The position numbers and the translations under genes are program-made. A stretch of DNA of 64,000 nucleotides from Pseudovibrio ascidiaceicola (GTDB lineage Bacteria > Pseudomonadota > Alphaproteobacteria > Rhizobiales > Stappiaceae). Every line of letters begins with the position of its first letter. Position 1 is the first letter of the stretch. Location of the stretch: contig NZ_FOSK01000001.1 of NCBI RefSeq assembly GCF_900114245.1, forward strand, positions 248,001 to 312,000, given 5' to 3'. Below, piece by piece: positions 25,219 through 35,548 of this stretch. The notes beneath the pieces are model-generated. The model was not told the DNA's origin. It was given only the letters and a program-made list of their open reading frames with translations, and did no database searches.

Positions 25219-26217
25219 ATGCTGTTCCGAAAGAACTATCTGTTTTTGCTGTCTCTTATTGTTCTGATCATCGGCTTCCTGCTCTATTGGGCCAACACCT
25301 ATGTGTCCCCCTCTATCACGTTCAATCCAAGCGATATTGGCGAAGACCCCGAAGCATACATTGCACGGGTCGAAAGCCGCTTTACAGATATTAAGCCCGG
25401 TCTCGAAAAGCAAATCATCTGGCAAAATCCAGACACCAAGGCCAAAACGGATTATGCCGTTGTCTACATGCACGGCTTTTCTGCCAGCAAAGATGAGATC
25501 AGACCTGTTCCCGACCTCGTCGCCAGCTCCATTCAGGCCAATCTCTATTACACACGCCTTCCCGGTCATGCCCGTACACCTGCAGCCATGGGAGAGCCTA
25601 ATGTCGATGACTACTTCAATGCCTTAGCCGAAGCTCTTACAATAGGAAAAGCCATCGGCAACAAAGTCATCATCATCAGCACTTCATTCGGTGGCTCTTT
25701 GACAGCATGGATGGATCTGACTGATCACGCCCTTAAAGAGGACGTGGAAGCAATCGTCCTCATCTCTCCGGTCTTTGAACTGGCTGCAGCAGGAACCTCT
25801 CTACTCACATATCCACTAGCAGAGTACTACACCCCAATCATAGTGGGTCGGTATCGTGTTGCAGACCCTAACGCCACCTTCGAAGAAATCTACGCGTGGA
25901 CCAACGCTTATCCCTCAACCGCCCTGCTTCCTCTTGCTGAAACGGTCAAATTGGTGGGCAGTCTGGATGCAGCAAACGCAACCATCCCGACTATGTTCAT
26001 CTATGACATTCGCGACCAAACATCAGATGAGCACACCACAGCTAAGTTCTTTGAAAACTGGGGCGCACCAAAGCACCGGCTCCTAATAACCGAGTCCGCT
26101 GGCAACCATCATGTCATCGCAGGCAATATCACCAATCCTGAAAATAACCTGCTCGTCTCCAACGCAATCATCGAGTGGCTCGGGTCCAGAGACGTACCCA
26201 CAGTCTACTCTCAATAA
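25219..26217 (+). CDS. Membrane-anchored alpha/beta hydrolase
   Basis: A 332-residue protein. Residues 6-25 form an N-terminal membrane helix with no cleavage site, so the domain is probably held on the periplasmic side. The alpha/beta hydrolase motifs are the oxyanion-hole segment Y-M-H-G-F-S-A-S, the nucleophile elbow S-T-S-F-G-G-S, a late Asp (I-R-D-Q) and the final His (N-H-H-V-I). The family resembles serine esterase or lipase-like proteins; the substrate is unknown. AGAGG lies before the start. The next gene is a clear paralogue. Confidence 0.85.
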   Translation: MLFRKNYLFLLSLIVLIIGFLLYWANTYVSPSITFNPSDIGEDPEAYIARVESRFTDIKPGLEKQIIWQNPDTKAKTDYAVVYMHGFSASKDEIRPVPDLVASSIQANLYYTRLPGHARTPAAMGEPNVDDYFNALAEALTIGKAIGNKVIIISTSFGGSLTAWMDLTDHALKEDVEAIVLISPVFELAAAGTSLLTYPLAEYYTPIIVGRYRVADPNATFEEIYAWTNAYPSTALLPLAETVKLVGSLDAANATIPTMFIYDIRDQTSDEHTTAKFFENWGAPKHRLLITESAGNHHVIAGNITNPENNLLVSNAIIEWLGSRDVPTVYSQ

Positions 26218-26295
26218 CGCGTCCAGATGCGCTGATTTGATATTTCAACCAAAGCTGGAATAAGCTGGTGCCGTTAAGGAACAAAGGCACCCCAT

Positions 26296-27279
26296 ATGCT
26301 ATTTCGATATTTCATTTTTGTAGTACTGATTTTACTCGTAACTGGCACAATAGCCTTCATGGTAGGCCCAAGAGAACCACGCGACACAGAGATCACCTTC
26401 AAACCCGAAATTATGGGCGATGATCTCGAACTGTATTTGTCAGAGAATGAAGCCAAGTTTCAGGATATCCGCGCTGACACCGCTAAGGAGATCATTTGGT
26501 TCAATGGCGAAAAAGGCAGCAAAACCCCGCTCTCGATCATTTACATCCACGGCTTCTCCGCCAGCAAACATGAGATCCGCCCAGTCCCGGACCGCGTCGC
26601 AAATGAGATGGGTGCCAACCTGTTTTTCACCCGCCTGACGGGTCATGGCCGCTCGGGAGAAGCGATGGCTGAAGCCTCATTGAATGACTGGGTGAATGAC
26701 CTTGCTGAAGCGGTCGAAATTGGCCAACGCATCGGTGAAAAAACAATCATCATGTCCACGTCAACCGGAGGCTCATTGGCAGCTTGGCTCGCCATGCAGG
26801 ATCACCCATTGAAAGACAACGTGGCTGCAATGGTGTTTGTCTCGCCAAATTTCGGAGTCAAAGCTGCGGGCGGATTCTTGCTCGATATGCCGTTAGCAAG
26901 ACACTATGTGCCTCTGATCATTGGTAAAACCCGTTCGTCATCGAAGGCTCCGTCTAAGGAAGAGCAGATGGGCTGGACGATCAGTTATCCAAGTGTAGCC
27001 CTCCTCCCAATGGCAACAGCAATCTCTGTGTTGCAAGAGCAAGACCCGGCAAAAGCAAGCGTACCTGCCTTGTTCATCTACAGCGAAAAAGATGAAACCA
27101 TCGACGCAGCACTCACCAACGAAGCCTTTGAAAAGTGGGGAGCACCAAAACAGCGACTGCTTATCGAAAGCTCAGGTGACGACAACAACCACGTCATCGC
27201 AGGCGACATCATCAGCCCACAAAACAACGATCTCGTGGTCTCAACCACAGTTCAGTGGCTAAGCGACCATCTTCTCTAA
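26296..27279 (+). CDS. Membrane-anchored alpha/beta hydrolase, paralogue
   Basis: A 327-residue tandem duplicate of the gene 78 bases upstream. Same order: N-terminal membrane helix (residues 5-22), I-H-G-F-S-A-S-K-H-E-I-R-P-V-P-D, elbow S-T-S-T-G-G-S, Asp in S-E-K-D-E, His in N-N-H-V-I-A-G. The stretch E-I-R-P-V-P-D and the ending H-V-I-A-G are shared almost exactly, which indicates a fairly recent duplication with the catalytic set kept in both copies. Confidence 0.85.
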   Translation: MLFRYFIFVVLILLVTGTIAFMVGPREPRDTEITFKPEIMGDDLELYLSENEAKFQDIRADTAKEIIWFNGEKGSKTPLSIIYIHGFSASKHEIRPVPDRVANEMGANLFFTRLTGHGRSGEAMAEASLNDWVNDLAEAVEIGQRIGEKTIIMSTSTGGSLAAWLAMQDHPLKDNVAAMVFVSPNFGVKAAGGFLLDMPLARHYVPLIIGKTRSSSKAPSKEEQMGWTISYPSVALLPMATAISVLQEQDPAKASVPALFIYSEKDETIDAALTNEAFEKWGAPKQRLLIESSGDDNNHVIAGDIISPQNNDLVVSTTVQWLSDHLL

Positions 27280-27291
27280 TTCAGAAAGCAA

Positions 27292-27317
27292 AACGGGCGA
27301 GAAATCCCTCGCCCGTT
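27292..27317. terminator. Hairpin between convergent genes
   Basis: AACGGGCGAG (27292-27301) pairs with CTCGCCCGTT (27308-27317). Long GC-rich stem, poor T tract on both sides. Likely shared 3' end of the hydrolase and YggS genes. Confidence 0.6.
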
Positions 27318-27342
27318 CAAAACTCAATATTTTCAGTGATGC

Positions 27343-28020
27343 TTACTGCGAATAATCGCGCGCACCAAATACCGCAGAACCGACACGCACATGTGTTGCG
27401 CCGTGTTGAACAGCAATCGGATAATCAGAAGACATTCCCATGGAGAGCTTTTCCAGGCCGTTCCGCTTTGCGATTTTCTCTAGCAACGCGAAATGCATGC
27501 CCGGTGCTTCGTCAACAGGTGGGATGCACATCAGGCCTTCAATCTCCAGCCCATACTCATCACGACACTTCGCGATAAACGCATCCGCTTCTTTTGGAGG
27601 AATACCGGCCTTCTGGTCTTCTTCCCCGGTATTAACCTGAATGAACAGCTTTGGCGCTTTGCCTTGCTTGTCCATCTCAACTTTCAGCGCTTTTGCAATC
27701 TTGTCGCGGTCCACAGTGTGGATCACGTCAAAGGTCTGTATAGCTTCTTTCGCTTTGTTAGACTGAAGCGGGCCGATCAGATGCAACTCAACACCTTCAA
27801 ACTCCTCACGAAGCCCAGGCCATTTGCCCATCGCTTCCTGAACCCGGTTTTCACCAAACACACGCTGTCCAGCTTCTAAAACCGGCTTAATATCTGAAGC
27901 TTCGAATGTTTTTGAGACTGCAATCAACGTTACAGAGCCGTTCGGACGTTCAACGTCCGCCTCAGCTTTTCCGATGTTTTCCTTAACCTCTTTAAGGCGA
28001 AGTGCAGCAGCGTCACTCAT
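27343..28020 (-). CDS. yggS: YggS family pyridoxal phosphate homeostasis protein
   Basis: A 225-residue PLP-binding protein with a single TIM-barrel domain. The cofactor Lys is in L-I-A-V-S-K-T, followed by F-G-E-N-R-V-Q-E, H-L-I-G-P-L-Q-S-N-K, Q-V-N-T-G-E-E and S-M-G-M-S-S-D-Y. It buffers PLP and affects amino acid and keto acid balance but has no known catalytic reaction. The ATG at 28020 has GGAGTTAGGA; the 8 residues before it in the frame are not used. Divergent from leuS. Confidence 0.95.
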   Translation of the reverse strand: MSDAAALRLKEVKENIGKAEADVERPNGSVTLIAVSKTFEASDIKPVLEAGQRVFGENRVQEAMGKWPGLREEFEGVELHLIGPLQSNKAKEAIQTFDVIHTVDRDKIAKALKVEMDKQGKAPKLFIQVNTGEEDQKAGIPPKEADAFIAKCRDEYGLEIEGLMCIPPVDEAPGMHFALLEKIAKRNGLEKLSMGMSSDYPIAVQHGATHVRVGSAVFGARDYSQ

Positions 28021-28232
28021 TCCTAACTCCAGCGAAAAATCCATATTGGAGACATGAAATGCGCTCCCTAAGGTCTAAAAGCAAGAGTAGTTGCACTTCA
28101 TTGAGAAATTTCTGACAAATCTTCTTGGTTTTTCCTCTGTCTACCGCTTGACCAAGCTGGCAATTTCTGGTGACAGTCCGAGCAAACCTAATTTGCTTGA
28201 TCAGGGCAAAAATCAAACACACGGCGGAATAA

Positions 28233-30845
28233 ATGGCTACGGATAGGTATAATGCACGCGCAACGGAAGCGCGCTGGCAAAAAGTATGGGACGAAAAGAA
28301 CGTCTTCGAGACGGACAACGATGATCCGCGCGAAAAATACTACGTACTAGAGATGTTCCCTTACCCATCCGGTCGACTACACATGGGGCACGTGCGCAAC
28401 TACTCCATGGGTGATGTGGTTGCACGCTTCAAACGCGCACGCGGCTACAACGTTTTGCACCCTATGGGTTGGGATGCATTCGGCATGCCTGCGGAAAACG
28501 CAGCGGCTGAAAAGAAGGTTCACCCAAAGGGCTGGACCTACGACAACATTGCAGCAATGCGCGGTCAGCTGAAAACAATCGGCCTGTCGTTTGACTGGAG
28601 CCGCGAATTCGCAACCTGCGATGAAAGTTACTACGCACAGCAGCAGGCCCTGTTCCTGGACTTCTTGGAAGCTGGCTTGGTTTACCGCAAAAACGCGAAG
28701 GTAAACTGGGATCCGGTCGACATGACCGTTCTGGCAAACGAACAGGTGATCGATGGCAAAGGCTGGCGCTCAGGCGCAGAAGTTGAACAGAAAGACCTGA
28801 CCCAGTGGTTCTTCAAGATCTCTGATCATTCCGAAGAGTTGTTGGAAGCAATCGACACTCTGACTGAATGGCCTGAAAAAGTTCGTCTCATGCAGAAGAA
28901 CTGGATCGGTAAATCTGTTGGTCTGAAAGTCAATTTCGAGTTCACCGAAACCGCTCCAACCGGTGATGAGACTCTGGAGATCTTCACGACCCGTCCAGAC
29001 ACGCTGTACGGCGCGTCCTTCATGGGCCTGTCACCAGATCATCCAATTACGCAGAAACTGGCTGAAGACAACGCAGAACTGCAGGAGTTCATTGCTGAAT
29101 GTCGCCGTATTGGCACGACAGCTGAAGCAATTGAAACCGCAGAAAAGCTTGGCTTCGACACTGGCCTGCGCGTCAAACATCCGCTGAATCCATCTTGGGA
29201 GCTGCCAGTCTATGTGGCAAACTTCATCCTGATGGACTACGGCACAGGCGCTATTTTTGCATGTCCTGCACACGACCAGCGCGATCTGGACTTCGCTCAC
29301 AAGTACAAGCTGCCAGTCAAAGCAGTTGTGCTGCCAGAAGGTGAAGACCCATCCACATTCGACGTTGGTACCGAAGCTTACACCGGCGAAGGCTCCATCT
29401 TTAATTCCGAGTTCATGGACGGCATGTCCATCGAGGATGCGAAGAATGCTGTTTCTGACAAGCTGGAAGCGCAAAAAGCCAAAGGCAAACAGCAGGCACA
29501 CCGCGAGACCAACTATCGTCTGCGCGACTGGGGTATCTCCCGCCAGCGTTATTGGGGTTGTCCGATCCCTGTCATCCACTGTGATGATTGTGGTGTTCAG
29601 CCAGCGCCAAAAGAAAGCCTGCCAATCGTTCTGCCGGAAGACGTCACGTTCGACCGTCCGGGCAACCCGCTGGATCGCCACCCAACATGGCGTAATGTGA
29701 AATGCCCATGCTGTGGCAAGGATGCTCAGCGTGAAACCGACACCATGGATACCTTCGTGGATTCCTCATGGTACTTCGCGCGCTTCACTGATCCAAAGAA
29801 CAGCAATCCGACTGATCCAAAGGTTGCCTCTGAGTGGCTGCCAGTTGATCAGTACATCGGTGGCATCGAGCACGCGATCCTGCACCTGCTCTATTCCCGC
29901 TTCTTTGCACGCGCCATGCAGATCACCAAACATCTGGATGTGAAAGAGCCATTCAAAGGCCTCTTCACACAGGGCATGGTGAACCATGAGACCTACAAGG
30001 ATGTCGATGGAAAATGGGTAACACCAGCTGAGATCAACATCATCAGCACCGAAGGAGACAGAAAGGCCGTTCACGCAGAAACCGGCGCTCCTGTCACCAT
30101 TGGTTCCATCGAAAAGATGTCCAAGTCGAAGAAGAACGTTGTTGACCCAACCGATATCATCGACACTTACGGCGCTGATACAGCACGTCTATTCGTGCTG
30201 TCTGACAGCCCGCCAGAGCGTGACATCATCTGGACAGAAGACGGCGTCATCGGTGCATGGCGTCACGTACAGCGCGTATGGCGTATCATTGGTGAAGTCT
30301 CTGAAAAGACTGAAGCCAACATCGCAAAGCCTGCTGAGTTCAGTGATGAAGCAACGGCCCTGCGCCGCGCTTCTCATAAAACTCTGGCTGCCATCACAAA
30401 AGACTTTGATGGCCTTGGCTTCAACCGTGCTGTTGCGCGTCTTTATGAGTTCACCAACGCGATCAGCAAGGCGCTTCAGTCAGACCTGTCCAAGCCGGAT
30501 ATGGCATATGCTCTGCGCGAAGCAACTGGCTTCCTCCTGCAACTCATGGAACCAATCACACCTCACCTTTCTGAGGAATGCTGGTCCATGCTTGGCAACG
30601 AAGGACTGGTATCCACATCAAACTGGCCAGCTATCGAAGAAGATCTACTGGTAGAAAACACCATTACGCTTCCGATTCAAATCAATGGGAAGAAAAAAGG
30701 TGAGCTTTCTGTAGCAAGAGACTCTTCCAAAGAGCAGGTAGAAGAAGCTACTCTGGCACATGAGGCTGTTCAGAAAGCTCTGGATGGCAAGGCCCCACGT
30801 AAAATCATCGTGGTACCTCAGAGGATTGTAAATGTCGTTGTTTGA
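28233..30845 (+). CDS. leuS: Leucyl-tRNA synthetase
   Basis: An 870-residue class Ia synthetase that charges tRNA-Leu. HIGH motif H50-M-G-H53 after Y-P-S-G-R-L, editing domain in the middle (T-T-R-P-D-T at about residue 250), tRNA-binding region W-G-C-P-I-P with zinc-type Cys pairs, and K628-M-S-K-S632. Length is standard. The stop overlaps lptE by 14 bases, giving a leuS-lptE-holA unit as in other Hyphomicrobiales. Confidence 0.98.
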   Translation: MATDRYNARATEARWQKVWDEKNVFETDNDDPREKYYVLEMFPYPSGRLHMGHVRNYSMGDVVARFKRARGYNVLHPMGWDAFGMPAENAAAEKKVHPKGWTYDNIAAMRGQLKTIGLSFDWSREFATCDESYYAQQQALFLDFLEAGLVYRKNAKVNWDPVDMTVLANEQVIDGKGWRSGAEVEQKDLTQWFFKISDHSEELLEAIDTLTEWPEKVRLMQKNWIGKSVGLKVNFEFTETAPTGDETLEIFTTRPDTLYGASFMGLSPDHPITQKLAEDNAELQEFIAECRRIGTTAEAIETAEKLGFDTGLRVKHPLNPSWELPVYVANFILMDYGTGAIFACPAHDQRDLDFAHKYKLPVKAVVLPEGEDPSTFDVGTEAYTGEGSIFNSEFMDGMSIEDAKNAVSDKLEAQKAKGKQQAHRETNYRLRDWGISRQRYWGCPIPVIHCDDCGVQPAPKESLPIVLPEDVTFDRPGNPLDRHPTWRNVKCPCCGKDAQRETDTMDTFVDSSWYFARFTDPKNSNPTDPKVASEWLPVDQYIGGIEHAILHLLYSRFFARAMQITKHLDVKEPFKGLFTQGMVNHETYKDVDGKWVTPAEINIISTEGDRKAVHAETGAPVTIGSIEKMSKSKKNVVDPTDIIDTYGADTARLFVLSDSPPERDIIWTEDGVIGAWRHVQRVWRIIGEVSEKTEANIAKPAEFSDEATALRRASHKTLAAITKDFDGLGFNRAVARLYEFTNAISKALQSDLSKPDMAYALREATGFLLQLMEPITPHLSEECWSMLGNEGLVSTSNWPAIEEDLLVENTITLPIQINGKKKGELSVARDSSKEQVEEATLAHEAVQKALDGKAPRKIIVVPQRIVNVVV

Positions 30846-31452
30846 TCGCCCTGCTAAATCAGGTCGCCCTTCCCGCCGGGTTCTACTCGGCGGGGCAACA
30901 ATTGTTGCGGGTGCACTTCTTCTTTCTGGCTGCCAGTTCCGTCCACTCTATGGCGTTAGTCCAACGCTGCTAGCAGATGGCACAGAGCAGACCCAGACCG
31001 TCCAGGCTCAAATGGCGGCAATCTCCATGAAGTTCCCAGGTTATGGGGATTCTGGATCTATCAAGCATATCAATCAGGTCTTGCGCAATCAGCTGATTTT
31101 CGCGTTTACCCGTGGTGGTGATGCTCTACCGCCGAAGTATCGTTTGGAAATCCTGACAGACAAACGCCGTGCTGAAGTGGGTGTTGAACAGCTGGCCGAC
31201 GTGCCAACCGCGTACAACATCACCGTCAACACCAGCTTCGTTCTGGCAGATATCCAGACGGATCGTACGCTCTACACTGGTCGCTCTTTTGCCTCTGCAT
31301 CCTTTGACTTTTCCAGTCAGCGCTTTGCAAACCTGAGAGCAGAACGAGACGCAGAAGACCGCGCTGCCAAAGTTGTCGCTGCAGACATCAACACCCGCAT
31401 CGCAAGTTTCTTTGCAACACATCCCGTAGAGCCAGCAGAGCCTGTAGAATAG
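30832..31452 (+). CDS. lptE: LPS assembly lipoprotein LptE
   Basis: A 206-residue outer membrane lipoprotein. After a twin-Arg-like basic stretch the hydrophobic signal ends in the lipobox L31-S-G-C34. C-Q-F-R-P-L-Y-G after the lipidated Cys is the usual start of alphaproteobacterial LptE. It plugs the LptD barrel that inserts LPS. Begins inside the last codons of leuS and is followed by holA 7 bases later, so the three are one operon. Confidence 0.93.
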   Translation: MSLFDRPAKSGRPSRRVLLGGATIVAGALLLSGCQFRPLYGVSPTLLADGTEQTQTVQAQMAAISMKFPGYGDSGSIKHINQVLRNQLIFAFTRGGDALPPKYRLEILTDKRRAEVGVEQLADVPTAYNITVNTSFVLADIQTDRTLYTGRSFASASFDFSSQRFANLRAERDAEDRAAKVVAADINTRIASFFATHPVEPAEPVE

Positions 31453-31459
31453 GACCACT

Positions 31460-32500
31460 ATGGTAGCCCTTAAAGCTGCTGAAATTGACCGGTACATCGC
31501 CAACCCGCCAGATTCCGTAAACCTCATTCTTGTTTATGGGCCAGACACCGGGTTGGTGAATGAGCGAGCACAAGCACTCATCTCCAAAGCAGCCTCCGAG
31601 AATGATGATCCATTCTCCCAAGTTAAACTGGATGCTGCTGATATCGCTGCAGATCCAAGTCGGCTGATAGATGAGGCGCTGACAATCCCTCTCTTTGGTG
31701 GTCGCCGCACAATCTGGGTTCGCGAAAACGGCACCAAGAGCGTGCTGCCAGCAGTTGAACCACTCCTCAAAAACAACGACTTTTCTGCCTTTATCGTGAT
31801 TGAAGCCGGAGACCTGAAAAAGACCGCAGGTCTGCGCAAGAAGATTGAAGCCAGCAAAACCGCTGTCGCCATCCCCTGCTTTGCAGATACGGCCCGCGAT
31901 GTAGATCGTCTGATTGATGAAGAAACCCAATCAGCAAACCTGCAAATCAGCAAAGAAGCCCGTATGGCGCTTCACACTCTGCTCGGCGCTGACCGCATTG
32001 CTAGCCGCGGAGAACTCAAAAAGCTGTGCCTTTACGCGATGAATGATAATCGCATCGAGGTCCATCATGTCGAAGAAATCATCGGCGATGCCTCTGCCTT
32101 CGCCATGGATGAACTAATCGACGCCGCTGCATTGGGTGACACGATCACGTTGGACCACGGCCTGGAGCGCCTCTCAGCCTCAGGGACGGACGTTGGCGTG
32201 ATAGCCTCTCAAGCCCTCAGACATTTCCAAATGCTCCACCTGTGCCGCTTAAAAGCCAACCAACGCATTGCTGTAGAAGATGTTATTGGCGGCGTGCGTC
32301 CTCCAATCTTCTGGAAACGCCGTTCGAAGATTGTCAGACAAGTTGAGATCTGGAATGAGGACTTTCTGGAGCGCGCTCTGACCCGCCTCAACGACGCTGT
32401 CAAAGAAGCCCGCTTCAACGCCAATCTCTCAACTGCGATTGTGTCTCATACCCTTTTGGCCATTGCTCAGGTAGCTAAAGCCTCAAACAGACGCCGATAA
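31460..32500 (+). CDS. holA: DNA polymerase III subunit delta
   Basis: A 346-residue clamp-loader subunit. The N-terminal segment V-N-L-I-L-V-Y-G-P-D-T-G-L-V-N-E replaces a true Walker A, as in all HolA proteins. E-L-K-K-L-C-L-Y lies in the middle domain, and the collar domain follows from about residue 215 (A-S-Q-A-L-R-H-F). It opens the beta sliding clamp. It is 7 bases downstream of lptE, the usual leuS-lptE-holA arrangement. Confidence 0.96.
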   Translation: MVALKAAEIDRYIANPPDSVNLILVYGPDTGLVNERAQALISKAASENDDPFSQVKLDAADIAADPSRLIDEALTIPLFGGRRTIWVRENGTKSVLPAVEPLLKNNDFSAFIVIEAGDLKKTAGLRKKIEASKTAVAIPCFADTARDVDRLIDEETQSANLQISKEARMALHTLLGADRIASRGELKKLCLYAMNDNRIEVHHVEEIIGDASAFAMDELIDAAALGDTITLDHGLERLSASGTDVGVIASQALRHFQMLHLCRLKANQRIAVEDVIGGVRPPIFWKRRSKIVRQVEIWNEDFLERALTRLNDAVKEARFNANLSTAIVSHTLLAIAQVAKASNRRR

Positions 32501-32576
32501 ACACGCAGAAGGTGGTACGCCACCTTCCTCACAAACAACAACAATATTCGCGCAAAGCGAAATCACAGGCACTCCT

Positions 32577-32939
32577 ATGTCTCACTCACTCATCCACTGG
32601 ATCAGACTGAAGTTCGCACAACACGAGCTTTGGGCAATCAACTTCGCGCTCCTTCGCCCTCAACTGTCGCTTTTTGGGGCAGCATCTTTATGGGCCTGGA
32701 TTTTCCCACCATTGCTCGGCTTTGGTGTGTTGATCGGCTACATCATGCAAAACTTCCCTGTAGTTGGATCAATCATAAACCTGATCATAGGTCTGCCCGC
32801 ACTGATCATTTTGGCCTATTGGGTATTCCGCTGGTACTTCATTTGCCTCGGCTTGATGTTTGGCCGCCGCAACATGGCTGAGAAGAAGAAAGCAGAAATC
32901 TGCACTCGTATAGAGAAACTGCTTCCGGTGATCGGCTAA
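32577..32939 (+). CDS. Hypothetical membrane protein
   Basis: A 120-residue protein of no family I recognise. Two or three hydrophobic segments are visible (about residues 37-58, 62-82 and 80-98), and the N-terminal 30 residues and the last 25 are basic and Lys/Arg-rich. It follows holA by 76 bases and could be read through from it, with a strong terminator after it. An integral inner membrane protein of unknown function. Confidence 0.6.
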   Translation: MSHSLIHWIRLKFAQHELWAINFALLRPQLSLFGAASLWAWIFPPLLGFGVLIGYIMQNFPVVGSIINLIIGLPALIILAYWVFRWYFICLGLMFGRRNMAEKKKAEICTRIEKLLPVIG

Positions 32940-32975
32940 GTTCCAATCAAATAGTTCGTTTCTTATCCGAATCTA

Positions 32976-33014
32976 AAAAGGCCGCGCCTCAGTTAAGAGA
33001 CGCGGCCTTTTCTA
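32976..33014. terminator. Bidirectional terminator between holA group and parB
   Basis: AAAAGGCCGCG (32976-32986) pairs with CGCGGCCTTTT (33001-33011) and has A and T tracts on the two sides. It ends the plus-strand membrane protein gene and the minus-strand parB. Confidence 0.92.
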
Positions 33015-33035
33015 TAATTCCTAAAGCAGAAACAA

Positions 33036-33935
33036 TCAGTTCTGAATGCCCAGCAAACGACAGACTTCGTCTAATTGCTCCACATTCTTATACTTGATCT
33101 TAAGCTCACCAGTGCCCTTTTCAGTCTTGTGAGCAATAGCCACCTTAAGGCCCAGACCATCAGCCAGACGCTTCTCCAGAGCCCGTGTATCCGCATCCTT
33201 TTCAGGCTTCGGCGCAGCTTCCTTTTTCTGGAACAGATCCGGGTTCTGAGCCAGACGCTCTGCATCACGAACTGTAAGCCCCTTCTCCACGATCAACTCA
33301 GCCAAAGCTGCAGGATCTTCTGCAGTGATCAACGCACGCGCATGACCAGCAGTGAGGAGCCCTTCAGCAAGATAGTCTTTCACAGAGTTTGGCAGTTTCA
33401 GCAAACGCAGCGTGTTGGCAACATGGCTACGGCTCTTTCCGATAACCTTGGAAAGCTCAACCTGACTGTAAGAGAACTCTTCAATCAGCTGATCATAACC
33501 CAACGCCTCTTCAATCGGGTTCAGGTCTGCACGCTGAACATTCTCGATGATCGCAAGCTCAAGCGCTTCCTGATCTGTCACCTCACGGATGACAACAGGT
33601 GCGTCATGTAAACCAGCTTTCTGAGCTGCACGCCAACGACGCTCACCAGCAATGATCTCGAAATGACCCGGCTTATTCGGACGAGGACGAACCAGAATCG
33701 GCTGCACAATCCCCTTCTGACGAACGGACTCGGTCAGATTATTCAGATCATCTTCTACAAATGATTTGCGTGGGTTACGTGGGTTTGGCTGAAGGTATTC
33801 AATCGGCACCTTCCGCACATCACGGCTACGTTCTGGAGTGGAGACAGCTGGCTCTGAGTTTACGTCACCCAACAGCGTTGCAAGGCCGCGCCCTAATCGC
33901 TTATTGGTACGCCCTGCTTCCTCAGTTTTCGCCAT
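33036..33935 (-). CDS. parB: Chromosome partitioning protein ParB
   Basis: A 299-residue CTP-dependent DNA clamp. The N-terminal domain shows P-N-P-R-N-P-R-K and the CTP-binding G-E-R-R-W-R-A-A. The central helix-turn-helix S-Q-V-E-L-S-K-V-I-G-K-S-R-S-H-V binds parS, and a C-terminal dimerisation domain ends in C-R-L-L-G. It loads at parS sites located 1.5 to 8 kb away in this window and spreads to recruit SMC and, in this class, polar anchors. Pair with parA, 107 bases apart. Confidence 0.97.
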   Translation of the reverse strand: MAKTEEAGRTNKRLGRGLATLLGDVNSEPAVSTPERSRDVRKVPIEYLQPNPRNPRKSFVEDDLNNLTESVRQKGIVQPILVRPRPNKPGHFEIIAGERRWRAAQKAGLHDAPVVIREVTDQEALELAIIENVQRADLNPIEEALGYDQLIEEFSYSQVELSKVIGKSRSHVANTLRLLKLPNSVKDYLAEGLLTAGHARALITAEDPAALAELIVEKGLTVRDAERLAQNPDLFQKKEAAPKPEKDADTRALEKRLADGLGLKVAIAHKTEKGTGELKIKYKNVEQLDEVCRLLGIQN

Positions 33936-34042
33936 TTCAATTCCACCTATCTACATTCTAGGAGCTCGGGAGTCGGCAGCCCCTTCCCGCACGGTCTGCG
34001 GGTCAAATAACAAAACTCTTTCAAGTAGAAGCGGCAACCAGA

Positions 34043-34870
34043 TCAGGCAGCCGCCATTCGCATGTCGCGCTCTCGCTGAATAATTTCGGAAGCGAGTCGT
34101 AAATAAGCCTGCGAACCAGAACACTTCAAATCATAAAGCAAAGCAGGCTTGCCATAAGATGGAGCCTCGGAAACACGCACGTTCCGTGGGATTACAGTCT
34201 CATAGACCGCATCACCCATCGTCTCGCGCACATCCTGCACAACCTGACTGGAGAGATTGTTCCGGCTGTCATACATGGTCAACACAATACCATGGATGCT
34301 CAGCTCAGGATTGAGAGACTGCTTCACCTGCTCAACAGTGCTAAGCAACTGACTGAGACCTTCCAGAGCAAAAAACTCGCACTGCAACGGCACAAGAATA
34401 CTGTGAGATGCTGCCAAAGCATTGATAGTTAAGAGGTTTAGAGACGGTGGGCAATCCACCAGCACATAGGAATACCCTTGTGCGCCACCTCTTTCAGCCG
34501 CTTGAACCATACCTGAAATCGCATTCCGCAAACGGAATGTACGATCAGGAGCAGAAGAGATCTCCAGCTCAACACCTAGCAAGTCCATCGTTGATGGAGC
34601 GATCCACAAGCGGGGAACAGCCGTTTCAAGAATGGACTGCTCGAGAGTGGAGTCACCGCTCAAAACATCATAGGTGGAATACTCGCGGTCGACACGATCA
34701 ATTCCAAGACCCGTCGAGGCATTACCCTGCGGATCGAGGTCAATAATCAGGACACGCTCGCCAATAGCGGCAAGCGCAGTGCCAAGATTAATGGCCGTTG
34801 TCGTCTTGCCTACGCCACCCTTCTGGTTGGCGATAGTCAATACACGAGGAGATTGCGGCAGTAAGCTCAT
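34043..34870 (-). CDS. parA: Chromosome partitioning ATPase ParA (Soj)
   Basis: A 275-residue deviant Walker ATPase. A-N-Q-K-G-G-V-G-K-T-T-T at residues 14-25 is the signature Lys-containing P-loop. D-L-D-P-Q-G-N-A-S-T and V-D-C-P-P-S-L follow. No N-terminal DNA-binding domain, so it is a chromosomal type Ib-like ParA. It drives movement of ParB-parS complexes over the nucleoid. Directly downstream of rsmG (11-base gap) as in most alphaproteobacteria. Confidence 0.97.
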   Translation of the reverse strand: MSLLPQSPRVLTIANQKGGVGKTTTAINLGTALAAIGERVLIIDLDPQGNASTGLGIDRVDREYSTYDVLSGDSTLEQSILETAVPRLWIAPSTMDLLGVELEISSAPDRTFRLRNAISGMVQAAERGGAQGYSYVLVDCPPSLNLLTINALAASHSILVPLQCEFFALEGLSQLLSTVEQVKQSLNPELSIHGIVLTMYDSRNNLSSQVVQDVRETMGDAVYETVIPRNVRVSEAPSYGKPALLYDLKCSGSQAYLRLASEIIQRERDMRMAAA

Positions 34871-34881
34871 CCGACAGCACC

Positions 34882-35547
34882 CTAGTTAGCGGTTTTCGGG
34901 TCAATTTTCGATAGAACCAAAACGCGACTTAGCGGATCTACTAGACTTACTTTTTCTACCAGATCAATTGACCAGTCGGCAGATGCTTCTTCAATTTCGC
35001 GGCGAAAATCTTGACCTTTGTGGAAAACAGCAGTCGCGCCACGCTGTACAAATTGCGAAGAAAACCCGCAAAGAACCTGCAAAGAAGCCAGAGCACGGGC
35101 AGAAACACCCTCAATCGGAGCTTGCCAGTCTTTCGTAACGGCTTCGATTCTACCCGCATGAACTTTGACGTTACAGCCAGTCTCACGTGCCACAGTACGA
35201 AGGAAAGCAGCTTTGCGCTGGTTACTTTCAACCATGTGCACAATGCCCTCCTCGCCTTCCTGCCTCAATAACATCGCAGTCACGAGTCCAGGAAAACCTG
35301 CGCCACTTCCAAAATCAATCCAAGAGCGTGCATCCGGCAAACTACGCTGAATCTGGATAGAATCGGCGACATGCCGCATCCAGATATCATTCATCGTAGA
35401 TGGCGCAATCAGATTCTGTGCAGGCTGCCACTTGAGGACGAGGTCTACATAGATACTTAGACGTTCAAACGTTTCACGTGAAACATCTTTATACATACGC
35501 ATGACAGGTGTAATCTGGCTGTAATCAGCCCTTTTATCGAATGACAT
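34882..35547 (-). CDS. rsmG: 16S rRNA (guanine527-N7)-methyltransferase
   Basis: A 221-residue SAM methyltransferase. The SAM motif D-F-G-S-G-A-G-F-P-G-L follows N-L-I-A-P-S-T and W-x-R-H-V-x-D-S, all RsmG hallmarks. It modifies G527 in the 530 loop; loss gives low-level streptomycin resistance in many bacteria. The ATG at 35547 lies one base after the mnmG stop, so the genes are coupled. A parS site (35470-35485) is embedded in its coding sequence and is read as V-S-R-E-T. Confidence 0.96.
   Translation of the reverse strand: MSFDKRADYSQITPVMRMYKDVSRETFERLSIYVDLVLKWQPAQNLIAPSTMNDIWMRHVADSIQIQRSLPDARSWIDFGSGAGFPGLVTAMLLRQEGEEGIVHMVESNQRKAAFLRTVARETGCNVKVHAGRIEAVTKDWQAPIEGVSARALASLQVLCGFSSQFVQRGATAVFHKGQDFRREIEEASADWSIDLVEKVSLVDPLSRVLVLSKIDPKTAN
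35470..35485. promoter_or_regulatory. parS: parS site in rsmG
   Basis: CGTTTCACGTGAAACA differs from the canonical TGTTTCACGTGAAACA only at the first base. It is a 14-bp perfect palindrome centred on ACGT. Embedded in the rsmG coding region, as in other bacteria with mnmG-rsmG-parAB order. Confidence 0.9.
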
Positions 35548-35548
35548 A

